Source: Hygrophila difformis (Eukaryota > Streptophyta > Magnoliopsida > Lamiales > Acanthaceae). Taken from it: a DNA stretch of 64,000 nucleotides. Positions 10,380-20,770 of the stretch are shown piece by piece; within the stretch, counting starts at the first letter, position 1; the number at the start of each line of letters is the position of its first letter. Location: the NCBI GenBank assembly GCA_030278955.1, contig JAOANR010000015.1:20927073-20991072 (forward strand), read 5' to 3'. Both the position numbers and the translations under genes were made by a program. Below the pieces are notes generated by a model. That model ran no database searches. It saw nothing but the letters and a program-made list of their open reading frames with translations, and was not told where the DNA came from.

Positions 10380-10825
10380 TCATTGTATGTGCCTTACCTA
10401 GATACTATATGGTATTTACCAGGTTAATGATATGTGATTTACCACTGTATTAGTATGTGTTTTACCATAGCTACCATATATTAGTACTTACCAAGTTACT
10501 GATACGTGGTTTACCACAAATACCATATGGTATTTACCAAGTTTTTGGTATATACTTTACCACAAATACCTTATGGTGTTACCAAGTTATTACACATATA
10601 CAATATGGTATTTACCAAGTCTTGGTATGTGCCTTACCAAAAATATCTATGGTGTTTACCAGGTTATTGGTATGCGTTTTACCACAAATATTACCAAGTT
10701 ATTCCACATATACCATATGTGCTTTACCAAGTTTTTAGTATGTGATTTACCACGATTACCTTATGTGTTTACCAAGTTATTGTTATGTGGTTTACCAAGT
10801 TCTTGGTATGTGATTTACCAAGTTA
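10380..10825. repeat. Degenerate minisatellite of TTACCAAGTTATTGGTATGTG-like units
   Basis: About ten imperfect units of 40-60 bp, each with the word TTTACCAAGTT and often TTGGTATGTG. Since ACCAAG and CTTGGT are reverse complements, single units can form small hairpins. Overlapping open frames across the array are repeat artefacts. Confidence 0.8.
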
Positions 10826-10947
10826 TTACATAGGGCCTACAATACAATGTTTGAAATAAAGGAGTTTTGACTCTCATAATATTTTTTCTATAGTTACCGA
10901 GCCCTAATTTTCCCTTATATATAATGAAGAGTTCGATAAGGAAGAGT

Positions 10948-11062
10948 GAGGTTTTTTTTTTTTTTTTTTTTTTTTGGGTCTTTATAGTGGTCATCAGAGA
11001 AGAACAAGCCCCCATTGGCCCAATATATTGTGAAATAATTGAACAAGTATCATCATCATCAT

Positions 11063-11097
<35 letters not shown>

Positions 11098-11110
11098 TAT
11101 CATCATTTTT
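10948..11110. repeat. Poly-T tract and CAT trinucleotide microsatellite
   Basis: A run of about 25 T bases ends at 10975, and a CAT/TCA repeat runs from about 11048 to 11105 with a few interruptions. These runs make long artificial open frames. Confidence 0.9.
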
Positions 11111-11241
11111 TATTTTTTTACTACAACCTAAAATTGTTGTGTGAAGTTTCCCGCCCAAAACACCTTCTATACTATTTACAACAAATTCCTATAATATATA
11201 GCAAAGTCGGCAAATCCCTTATAGGAAAGATTGATTCTTAT

Positions 11242-12503
11242 TGACAGGTCCCCCTTTGAGAACAGAAAATGCTAAAGATGGGCAAAAACCAATACCAAAC
11301 AGAGTATATTGTTTCCCAGTTTTCAAGATAATAAATCAGTGCGGAAACGATGTTTGAGCGTTATCCCAACAACCAGTCAACAACCAACAGAACAGAGTGC
11401 GAAAATAAAACTAAGAACACCAGGATTTTGGTTACCCAGTTCGATCCACCGATCCACATCTGGGGGCTCCAAGTCAGGGATTCACTAAATCTCCACCAAA
11501 CCGATCGAACAAGAGTCAACCACACCTTACATACCCTTACATTCCAAAGAACTCTCCTATCTACCCAAATAGACTAGAAGAACACAAGGGAGCATCAACT
11601 ATCTACCCAAATGCACACAATTCACCGACAGGTATTAAGGTGGTGTTTGTGGAATATAGCTAATCAACAAATTAAGCTCAATGGTGCTAAAACACCTACA
11701 ATACACCTAGATTGTGTTTACAAACAATAAACCCAGAAATGCATAAACACAATCCCAATTACCCCATGAATAATGGAAAACACAGCAACTAAAAGATATA
11801 CCAGTAGCAGGACGGTTGTTGGTGCCTTCTGCAAACAACGAAGACCAGGGGTTTCTTCTTCAGCTCTCAATCCGCCATAATCACAGCTTAGGAATCTGTT
11901 AATGCTCTGTAAAATGAGCTGTGATTGCGGCTATACTCTCACACTAAGCACAAGTTGTGTTTACTAGAGATATGCCAAGAAATGCATAAACACAAACTCA
12001 AATCCCCATAAGAATGCAGCAGTCAGAACAACAAAGAAATACCCAGCTGTAGAATGGTTGTTTCTGGCTTCTGTCAACAACGAACTGGGGGGATTATGGC
12101 TCCAGCTTCTCTTAGATCACCATGGCAGAGAAGGACCTTGAAGAATGCTCTGTTTTCTATCCTTTGCTTCTGGAATAAGTCTTGAGAAGAATGGAGGACG
12201 AAAACAGGTATTTATAGATGTGCAAGGCCCATTAGAAAACCCTAAAAGCCTGCTAAGGGAAGTGGCCACGTCACTGTCCTTTGTACTTTCCAGTTGTGCT
12301 ATACCCGTTGTTGATAGGTTGTTTCAACATCGGAGGGACAACGAGTATCTGCACAAAAAATTCAAATCTGCTGTACAAACTATGCCACGTCAACGTCCCT
12401 TGTTGTCTTTTCTCCGCTATCAGATTGCGTTGTTCATGAGTCGTCGCCACAACTATAGAACAACGTTGATCATCTTCACAACATAGGACTCAAGGACTTA
12501 ACA
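11242..12503 (-). mobile_element. Probable solo LTR of a copia-type element
   Basis: On the minus strand the segment begins TGTTAAGTCCTTGAG and ends CCTGTCA, so it is TG...CA bounded. Near its 3' end it has CCCAGATGTGGATCGG followed by GAACTGGGTAACC, the same kind of phrase found near the end of the LTR at 3908-4878. Flanks CTTAT (11237-11241) and CTTTT (12504-12508) match at four of five bases. No primer site, polypurine tract or coding sequence adjoins it, so a solo LTR is the simplest reading. The open frame at 12145-12486 has no recognisable domain. Confidence 0.5.
11690..12085. repeat. Imperfect tandem duplication inside the probable LTR
   Basis: Two related segments about 240 bp apart share words such as AAATGCATAAACACAA, GCAG...AACAACAAAG or AACAG, ATGGTTGTT and CTTCTG...CAACAACGAA. 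The duplication makes up much of the LTR's middle. Confidence 0.65.
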
Positions 12504-12888
12504 CTTTTGATCCATATTTACACCAATGCTATAATTATAATATTGACAATATAATACACATTCTTTCTATAAAAGAATCCACTAATATATAATTGTTTTT
12601 GTTAATCCAAATTTACAATAAAACACATATAATAAGTTTCCCAAAAAAAATTCCCATGTTAATAGAATAAAAAATAATGATATAAAACAAATATTCTATA
12701 ATATCTACAACAAATCCTACCTAATATATGGGATACAAAACCTTCTTATAATATCATACAACCATACTATTGCAATTTCGACATAGGGTGAAGAAGATAT
12801 CAATGATATAATGACAACAAATCCTAAAAATCCACAAAGATTGATTTTTTTCAATCCTTATTTACAACAATACTATAATTATACACAT

Positions 12889-14144
12889 TCTAGCGGGATT
12901 GCATCGTTACTGTTGCCTGGTGGTCAAACAGCTCATTCCCGATTTAAGATTCCTCTTAATCCAGATGAAAACTCTACCTGTGCTATTAAACAGGGTACTG
13001 ACTTGCCTGATTTGTTGGTTCAAACACAACTCATTATATGGGATGAGGCTCCAATGATGGATCGGTATTATTTTGAGGCTTTGGATAAAATCCTACGTGA
13101 TATCATGCAGATTTCTAATCCACAAAACTATGTTCTTTTATTTGGTAGGAAAACAGTTGTGTTGGGCGGGGATTTCAGACAAATTTTACCCATTATTCCA
13201 AAGGGTTCTCGGAAGGATATTGTCAATGCTACCATAAATTCTTCTTATTCGTGGCACAAGTGTACAGTGTTACGTTTGACTAGAAATATGCGTCTGGAAA
13301 GTGCGAGCACAATTTAGATCGTGCTGAATTGGATAGTTTTGCTCAGTGGATTGCTGTAATTAGAGATGGGAATCTAGGATCCGAAAATGACGGTGAATAT
13401 GAAGTTGAAATTCCTGATCATCTGGTGATCAAATATACCGGCGATCCTATTGCTGCTATTGTTAGTAACATTTATCCATCTTTTACTGAATCAATTGGGA
13501 ACCCATCTTATATGCAAGAGCGTGTTATTCTTACTGAATTTATGATGTCTATGAATTCAACTGCTGAAGGGCGCGAGTATCTCAGTTTAGACAAACCATC
13601 TGCTGCTCACAATAACACATCCTTTATGGTAGAAATACATTGTCCCGAGTTCTTGAATTCGCTTAACTGTTCTAGTCTCCCCATGCATAGGATGTTCTTG
13701 AAAATAGGCACCCCAATAATGTTGTTACGAAACATTAATATTTCTAATGGACTTTATAATGGTACAAGGCTGATTATTATAAGACTTGGTAATCATGTCA
13801 TTGAAGGTAAAGTTATTGCCGGTGGTCCTATTGGATATAAGGTTCTAATACCTAGAACGGTCATGTCAATATCAGATAAAAGGCTCCCATTTACTTTTGA
13901 ACGAAAACAATTTCCAATTGTTATTTGTTATGCAATGACGATTAATAAAAGTCAAGGGCAGTCTTTAAAACATGTTGGTCTGTTCTTGAAGGAATCTATC
14001 TTCACTCATGGTCAGTTATATGTTGCGATTTCTCAAGTTACGAATCGTACTGGTTTAAAGGTATTGCTTTGTGGAAAGGATGGTGAAGATAGTAATACTC
14101 AAACCAAAAATATTGTGTATAAAGAAGTTCCGCAAAATGTGTGA
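12889..14144 (+). pseudogene. Helitron PIF1-like helicase, truncated and frameshifted
   Basis: This is the C-terminal two thirds of the helicase half of a Helitron Rep/Hel protein, which unwinds DNA during rolling-circle transposition. Visible parts are SGIASLLLPGG and AHSRFKIPL, the Walker B region IIWDEAPMM, motif III VLGGDFRQILPI, LTRNMRL, and after the break the PIF1 C-terminus with INKSQGQSL and YVAISQVTNRTGLKVL. The Walker A segment and the whole Rep domain are missing. Reading frame changes near 13300-13316, and a stop follows. Coding similarity starts near 12889; sequence before that is unrelated AT-rich DNA. It is not functional. Confidence 0.85.
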
Positions 14145-14965
14145 TTTTGTCTACATGAATCTCTCAATTTATGTGCTTGGTTTGGTTACCATATTGGAAA
14201 GAGTTTACTGTTTACTATGCTTCAATCAAAATCCGTTCATTGCCTAATTCAGGTGCGACTATGTTTATTCTTTTTAAATTAGCGTTTACATGTAAAGTCT
14301 ATCACCATCTCTATTTCTGCAACGTTCCATAGTAAGAATATTTAATGATTTTTTAGTTTATTCATACGAGTGTTCATCATAGTTCTTAAAATAATATAGT
14401 CTATCAACATTCTATATATGTTATGCGCGGTAATAATTTTATTAATGATGTGGTAGTATCTATAAAATGAAATTGTTTGTTTCTTTTACGGATTACTTTG
14501 CAATGTAGCTTCTTTCGGCTATCTAAATATTGACACATATTATCTTATTTTATATGCTTATATTGAGATTTTTCTATTTTTTGTGTGTAGGACTATTCTC
14601 GCATGTGGAATCTGCACTTGCCAATTCATATTCATGCGGCAACTTCTTCCTTAGTTCTTCTTAAAAAATAAATAAATAAAAAATTGGACATTGTCATGGA
14701 TTTTTATTTTAAGCCAATGTTGGCTTATGCCTTATTGCATCACTTTACTTGGTTTTTCAGTTTAAAACTTTGTTGGATAAACATTTTTCTTTATTTATGT
14801 TGAAGACTTATTTCGTCCGTTTCGTCATATTAATAAAGTTGGTGCGCTTATAGAATTATAAAACATTGTTATTCACCAGTTAAAGAATGAAATAATTTAT
14901 TATTTTTGCTTGCATTTCAAACATATGACACACTATACATATATTATAATATTTTTTAAATTATA
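14145..14965. other. AT-rich non-coding Helitron interior
   Basis: No gene or RNA is seen between the helicase remnant and the nested Stowaway MITE. Confidence 0.5.
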
Positions 14966-15211
14966 CTCCCTCCGTTTTTGATAAATTGTAACATTTGGAA
15001 ATTTGGTACTATTCACACACACACTTTGACATAAAGTCTTATCATAATTATACAGGTTAAAATATAGCCAAGTGGAATCTTGTTAGATTCGTCTCGTCGA
15101 GTAGTTTTTAAATATTGAACTTTTAGAATTTTTACTTGTACCGAACTTGAGTTATTAATGATTTAAAATGTGTATTGAATTGTGTGCACTGTGGGACTGT
15201 TCCAATTTTTT

Positions 15212-15740
15212 TTTTTTTTTTGCTGCACAGCCTATACAGGCTAGGGAAGAAAAGAAAATAAGATAACATGAAGATCCATTAGCTAATGCCGAGGAAACCA
15301 AGTGCCTATCGAGTCCGCTGCGAGAAGCGGAACCAAAAGGTCAGGAGGAAAAGCCCACGTCGTATAAAAGAGCTCGCTTTCCGCTCCTAGGTGAGCAAGA
15401 GCATCAGCAACCTGATTACCCTCACGAAGAACATGTTGGAAAAGACAAATGCGGAAACAGCGGCGCAAATCATCAATCTGACGAAGAATGGAGAAAACCC
15501 AATGCAAGGGATCCCGGGGAGAATGAATGAGACGCAAAGCATCCTGCGAGTCACAGACACAACATACTTCATCAATACCCAAATCAGCCGCCAACTTAAG
15601 ACCATGAATAATTCCCATGAGTTCAGCTTGGACAACAGCAACAGTGCCCAAAAACCCTGAAGTGCCACCAAGCCAATGACCCGAGGCATCCCGCACAACC
15701 GCACCAAACCCAGCCCGGCCATGGCGCGTAAGTAGAGAAC
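15212..15740 (-). mobile_element. 5'-truncated LINE (L1 type with RNase H)
   Basis: On the minus strand the fragment begins abruptly in RNase H coding sequence and ends with TAGCCTGTATAGGCTGTGCAG plus a poly(A) tail, seen as poly-T at 15206-15220. The target duplication CTGTTCCAATTTTTT lies at 15197-15211 and 15741-15755. This is typical target-primed reverse transcription with 5' truncation. It inserted into the Stowaway MITE at 14966-15769. Confidence 0.88.
15283..15738 (-). pseudogene. LINE RNase H domain fragment
   Basis: The frame reads VRDASGHWLGG, QAELMGIIHGL, CDSQDALRLI and ending HVLREGNQVADALAHLGA. This is the RNase H fold found at the C-terminus of many plant L1 polyproteins, which removes RNA from the RNA-DNA hybrid. 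The catalytic acids at QAELMG and CDSQDA and the ADALAH end are present. The N-terminal strand is interrupted by the truncation and appears only partly, in another frame (GLGLVRLCGM region). The reverse transcriptase and endonuclease are absent, so this is a dead fragment. Confidence 0.85.
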
Positions 15741-16028
15741 CTGTTCCAATTTTTTTAAAAAGGATGAAGTATTTATATTGTTAAATTTATAATAGGGATA
15801 ATATTTAATTTTAAATTATTTGTATATAATTTTTTCCCGTGCGTTGAATACTAGTTAGTACTATAACACATGCATCATAGAGTACAACCCTAGAGGTGAG
15901 CTCGTGCTACGGGTGAGAGAGGTGACAATCTTGCAAATCTACAACGAAAAAGTTTATTATTATTTTTTTAAAATATTGATGCAGAAGTTTATTAATTATT
16001 GAATCTGACAAAAAAATATATATATGTA

Positions 16029-16281
16029 CTCCCTCCGTTCTATTAAAATTATTTTGTTGGACTTTTTTACACTGTTTATTGTCAACTTTGACTCACCCTT
16101 TCTATAAGTATATAATTAAGAAAAATATTCAAGTTGGATCTTGTTATATTCGCCCAATCACATATTTTTAAAATATATATTTTACATAATTTTTACTTAT
16201 ACACATTTTGAGATATTAACTGTTAAAAAATGTATTAGACTGTGTATCCAAATCAAAGAAGAGACTTTAAATAGGATGGAG
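16029..16281. mobile_element. Stowaway-like MITE
   Basis: Starts CTCCCTCCGTTCTATTAAA after TA and ends TAGGATGGAG. The core occurs in reverse as CTTGTTATATTCGCCCAATC, diverged. The right-hand flank is AT rather than TA. Confidence 0.7.
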
Positions 16282-16593
16282 ATTTCGATTCGAAAGTGAA
16301 AACATTAATGCAATGATTTGTGAGTGTTTCTCGACCTTTAATTTTCATGCCCATTTCCATTTGTGTTCACGTATTTTGTGAAGAAGCGTGATAAGAATGT
16401 GGAAGATGGTCTTCTCACATACTTTATGGCTTAAGGCTTATGGCACACATAATTAATCACAACTCCACATGTAGCCAAGTAGGCAACTCACAAGCTTATG
16501 GGCTTATCGTGATTCCACGCAATAAATTTATTTCAATAATTGTTTGAATGAGGACTTCTACGGATATGTTTTCAAAAAATATATGTTAGTATA
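16282..16593. other. AT-rich spacer
   Basis: Nothing recognisable in this stretch. Confidence 0.5.
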
Positions 16594-16614
16594 TACTCCC
16601 TCTGTCTCAACATA

Positions 16615-17766
16615 GGAAAGAAGGATTAAATAGTCCTTTTTTTTACAAAAAAGTCAAATAGATCATTTTTTTTATTTTTTTCCCCAATTGATCCACTACA
16701 TGTATTAATTATGTCCCAATCGGTTTGCCGCCTACTAAATACACCCTGATTGCTGACATGTCAAATCTTTTTTTCCAAATCAGTCCGTTTTTTTCCAAAA
16801 ATTCTAAATTGGTCCGTTAATAAATATTGCCCCTTTTATGCAGTCCAATGCACATTCTAAACCACTAATAATTCAAGTTCGGCATCTGTAAAAATTCTAA
16901 AATTTTGATGTTTAAAAACTACACGACGAGACGAATCTAACAAGATCTCACTTGGCTTATTTTAACTTGTATAATTATGTTTAAACTTTAAGTCAAAAAA
17001 TTGTGGGGATAGTAGCAAATTAGCCAATGTAGTTATTAAAAAACGAATGGAGTATATTACAATTGGTCTTAATTTTATGGAGAAACACCAAAAACCATCA
17101 AACTCTAAAATATGATCCACCGGGGTAGCTGCTGATTAGAATCCAGATAGCATCCAGCGAAGGTACTGCCCAACATCGAAGCCCATTCTCACATTGAATT
17201 GGGAAGTACCTTCGCTGGATCCCATCGGAGTTCTGGTCAGCAGGTACCACGGTGGATCTTCTTTTATAGTTTGGTAGTTTTTGGTGTTTCTCCATAAATG
17301 AAGAGGAAATTGCAATATACTCCCTCTGTTTCTTAATAACCATATTGGCTAATTGGTTACTATTCACACACATTTTTTGACTTAAAGTTTAAACATAATT
17401 ATATAAGTTAAAATAAGTCATGTGGATCTTGTTAGATTCGTCTCGTTGTGTAGTTTTTAAATATTAAAATTTTAGAATTTTTACATATACCGAACTTGAA
17501 TTATTAGTGGTTTAAAATGTGCATTGGACTGCATGAAATGGGGCAAAAATTTATTAACGGACCAATTTAGAATTTTTGGGGAAAAAACGGAATGATTTGG
17601 CAAAAATATTTGACACGTTAGCAATTAGGGTGTAATTAGTGGGTGGCGGACCAATTGAGACATAATTAGTATATGTAGCGGATCAATTATGAAAAAAATA
17701 AAAAAAGATCGATTTGGCTTTTTTTATAAAAAAAAAAACAAAAAGGACTATTTAATCCTTTTTTCC
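16615..17766. mobile_element. 1.15 kb fold-back (MULE-like) element, almost wholly palindromic
   Basis: The ends are GGAAAGAAGGATTAAATAG and, at the right, the reverse complement of GGAAAAAAGGATTAAATAG. The two arms (16615-17173 and 17199-17766) are complementary over about 560 bp each, leaving a loop of about 25 bases. An 11 bp direct repeat, GTCTCAACATA, flanks the element (16604-16614, 17767-17777), in the 9-11 bp range of Mutator-like elements. Each arm includes a partial Stowaway MITE (16848-17052 and 17320-17533, opposite orientations). There is no transposase. A transcript through it would form one very long hairpin. Confidence 0.82.
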
Positions 17767-18993
17767 GTCTCAACATACTTATCTATATAATAAATCCTGA
17801 ATACTTTTTGGCATTTTCAGACTGTATTGCCCTTATTAAATATACTTCATCCTTTTTTAATTTTAAGGGTTAAAAAGTAATTATGCCCTAGGTTTCCACG
17901 TAGGCGCTGATTAATCATACAAAAAAATACAGTCATTCACACGTCAGCGCATAATCATCCTCCTTGCCACGTTATCAACCTTTTAAATCCTTTATTTAGA
18001 TTTAGTCACACATCAGCGCATAATCATCCTCCTTGCCACGTCATCAACCTTTTAAATCCTTTATTTAGATACTAAATCTATTTATTAGTATATAAAAATC
18101 TTAAGAAACCTTTTCATATATTTTACAAAGATATAAATTGGAAACAAATTATAATATAATTGATGTTTATGACAAATTTAGTAAAACCAATATATTATAA
18201 ATCCTTTAATTGAATATGTTATATTTTCAAATATATTATATTGATTATATGTAAATATGAGTCTAAAATATTATCCTCAATCAATAGAATAAATAAATAA
18301 AAAATTAATTTATATAATAAATCCTCAATATTTTTTGGCATGTTCAGACTGTATTGCCCTTATTAAATCTAATATTTCAATCTTAGATTTTTTTTAAAAA
18401 AATATCAACTCATGGGTACATCTGTAAATTATTAGAAAACATCATAAACATATCTACGGTACCTATGATGACACCTTATAAACGCCACGTCATCCTCTCA
18501 AAAATACCAAATGTTGCCACGTGTCTATATAATAAATTTTGAATTAAATTTAATCATTTTAAATCTTCTTAAAAGATATCTCTCTAAGATTTTATCTGTA
18601 AATTAATATTGATATATCTATGGTTCTCATGATGACACCTCAACATCTATATTTCTAAATAAATAGGGCAAAAATAAAAACTTTGAAAAGTTGATGAGTG
18701 TTAAATGATATTTCTAAGGGAAATGGGGAAATTAATTATTTTTTCTAATATTATAAAGTTGGGGACTGTTTTTGCCGAAAAATTAGTTTAAGTACTTATT
18801 TTAGAATTTTTTAATTGGGGTATATCTTTTGGAAATTGTTTTTTTCCCCTTAAAAAATGAAAAGATAACAAAAAAAGTATAAATAGTATTCTTTAAAAAT
18901 TTTAGGGATAATAGTCAAAAGGGACAACATATTAGGGAGTAAAATGATATTTTAGAACCTTAATAATGCAAATATATAATTTATTCGAATTTT

Positions 18994-19171
18994 TTTGGTG
19001 AGTAACCGGGTATCCCCAGGCCATATTGGACCCAAGACTAATCCATCGAGGATCTGCATGGGCAATTAACAGCACTTCTTCAAATGCATTTTTTTGCACA
19101 TAGAATGTTCGAACCCGAGACTTTGCTTAAGCAACTAGAACTCCAATCCACTCAAGCCAACTGCTGTTGGT
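18994..19171 (-). mobile_element. tRNA-derived SINE (Au-like)
   Basis: On the minus strand: A-box-like TGGCTTGAGTGG, B-box region GGTTCGAACAT, and a 3' body ending GGCCTGGGGATACCCGGTTACTCACC with a short A tail. Target duplication GAATTTT at 18987-18993 and 19172-19178. The general structure resembles the Au SINE family. It differs from the SINE at 1794-1978 in its 3' end. Confidence 0.8.
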
Positions 19172-19414
19172 GAATTTTGAATAGTTTAAGGGTATTTTTT
19201 TTTTCAATTGCTCTTATTATGTTACATATAAAAGCACAACTATATATATATATATATATTTAGTTTTTCAATGGTAAAAACAATCTACTTTATATTATGT
19301 CCACCTGGTTGGGGGTTTGAATTTTTTCTATCTTATTTCTTTCATTTATTTCTCTTTTAAATTTTGTTGCATGTATTCTTATCACCATTTAAACAAAAGA
19401 CTTTAAACCTCATG

Positions 19415-20054
19415 TAGGGGTGGAAATAGCTAGGCTATAGGCCATGCTAGAGTTAAGTTTGAACGGCCTAGGCCTATGTCGATTTTTTAAGGCATGAGAT
19501 AGATCCATCTTATAAACCTAACATGGCCTATTAAAATTAAATAGGCCAGCTTTTAAGCCTTTTAAAAGTTTGATTAAGCCTATTTTAAAAATAACTTTAA
19601 ATTATTTTATATATATCCGGATGTAATCATAATGTTGAAAGATATATTTATATACGAAGAAAGGACTTATAAATATTTTAACAACCTATATAAAATCAAA
19701 TTAATAATTATTTCACAAAAATAACAACAATGATACCACATATTTATATGCAATAAACATAAACTTACTAATAATAATGATAACTAATGCTCATCCAATT
19801 TTCAAGGGATTAGTCTTGGTTCCAATGAGGCGTGTGATACTCTGGTATTCACCTAAAAAAATAATGATAAATATGCCGACCTGGTAGGCCTAATAGATTT
19901 TTTTATATAAAGTTTGGTCTGGACATATTTAGCTAATTAGGCTTTCAAAAAAGCCTAAGCCTAGCCTATTTATAAAAAAAGTTTGGTCTGACATGGTCTT
20001 TGATAGACTAGGCCATAGGCCCATGTCGGGTAGCATGGTATATTCCCATCCATA
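19415..20054. mobile_element. hAT-type MITE, 640 bp, nested in the Helitron
   Basis: Begins TAGGGGTGGAAATAG and ends CCCATCCATA, imperfect terminal repeats. The 8 bp ACCTCATG is duplicated at 19407-19414 and 20055-20062. Subterminal regions are rich in AGGCCTA / TAGGCC words on both sides. No coding sequence. Confidence 0.82.
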
Positions 20055-20770
20055 ACCTCATGTAATCCAAAAGAAATTATATTTTCATTTGACAAACTCA
20101 TATAAGTTCAACACCGGTGAGCATATAAGTTTAACACTTACGCGCAGTGGCAGACGCATAGTGTCTAGGGCAGGGGGGCGAGGATGCGACTAAATAACTT
20201 TGCTTTATTTCATCTTTAATTTTCATAGAATAACTATCAACTATTTTCATTTTTTTGGATTGCTAATTATATCACTCTCTTCATCAAAGTCTACATGAGC
20301 CTATATCTTTAATTTAAAGAATATATAACCCTATGTTAAAAAAGCTCACTAATAAAGAAACATGTTGTATTATTTTTCCTCTTCTTCCCCGTAAATTACT
20401 GAAAAATGATTTCTAATATAATTAAATTTATACGACGATATAAAATATTAATGCCAATGTTTGAGTTTGAGGGGGCGGAATTATATAAAAAGAATTTCTA
20501 ATATAGTTAAAACAAACACAACTATATAAAAATTAATAGACAAATTTCGAACTCGAGGGCGGCCCCCCAAGCCTCCATATAGTTCCGCCACTGCCCGTGC
20601 GTAGCGGGCGAAAAAATCTAGTTATATTTGATTTCCGCATATAATCCAATACACTTTTTAAATCGTTAATATGTCAAAATATGTTTAACTAAAAATTATG
20701 TAAAATATATATTCAAAACTATATATATTATTCAATTTAATAAAATCCAACTCAACTATTTCTTCCAAAG

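Larger units (their letters stand above)
14966..15769. mobile_element. Stowaway-like MITE split by a LINE
   Basis: The left part 14966-15211 starts CTCCCTCCGTTTTTGATAA and carries the family core in reverse (CTTGTTAGATTCGTCTCGTC). After the LINE the MITE resumes and ends AAAAAGGATGAAG at 15769 with TA outside. Compare the intact copy at 63298-63557. Confidence 0.8.
12504..15854 (+). mobile_element. Decayed Helitron with a recognisable 3' end
   Basis: The helicase remnant is followed, in the same orientation, by CCCGTGCGTTGAATACTAG at 15836-15854. Plant Helitrons often end with a CCCGTGC...GCACGGG hairpin, a short spacer and CTAG before a T; here the left arm and CTAG remain but the right arm is lost. 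The 5' end was not found, so the left limit is only the edge of the previous LTR. A Stowaway MITE, itself split by a LINE, is nested at 14966-15769. Confidence 0.5.
17782..20621 (+). mobile_element. Non-autonomous Helitron, 2.84 kb
   Basis: Starts TCTATATAATAAATCC after an A (17781) and ends with the hairpin GCCCG-TGCGTAG-CGGGC (20593-20609), eight bases, then CTAG (20618-20621) before a T (20622): 5'-A[TC...CTAG]T-3', the Helitron signature. The site is confirmed by the flanks, which together rebuild a Stowaway MITE without target duplication. The 5' terminal phrase, with TTTTTGGCAT and CAGACTGTATTGCCC, recurs at about 18308-18360, suggesting an internal partial copy. A SINE and a hAT MITE are nested inside. 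No coding sequence. Confidence 0.82.
16596..20770. mobile_element. Stowaway-like MITE interrupted twice
   Basis: A MITE end, CTCCCTCTGTCTCAACATA, starts at 16596 and is cut at 16614 by the fold-back element. It resumes as GTCTCAACATACTTA (17767-17781), is cut again by a Helitron, and resumes at 20622 as TTATATTTGATTTCCGC... ending around CAATTTAATAAAATCCAACTCAAC. Joined, these parts follow the order of the copy at 1100-1357 (atgtcatg, acacaatctaatacat, gatcgttaatat, actaaaaattatgtaaaatat). The right terminal repeat is not recognisable. Confidence 0.7.

Noticed and set aside
10457..10833. Tyr/Leu-rich frames resembling membrane peptides
   Set aside because: Translation of a minisatellite in three frames; all show the same periodic pattern.
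10380..11105. CRISPR-like array of repeats
   Set aside because: Units are degenerate, irregular in spacing and have no unique spacers; this is plant nuclear DNA.
10924..11244. His-rich frame (poly-His)
   Set aside because: Caused by the CAT microsatellite and a poly-T run.
12145..12486. 113-codon protein gene
   Set aside because: Lies inside the probable solo LTR and shows no domain or splice context.
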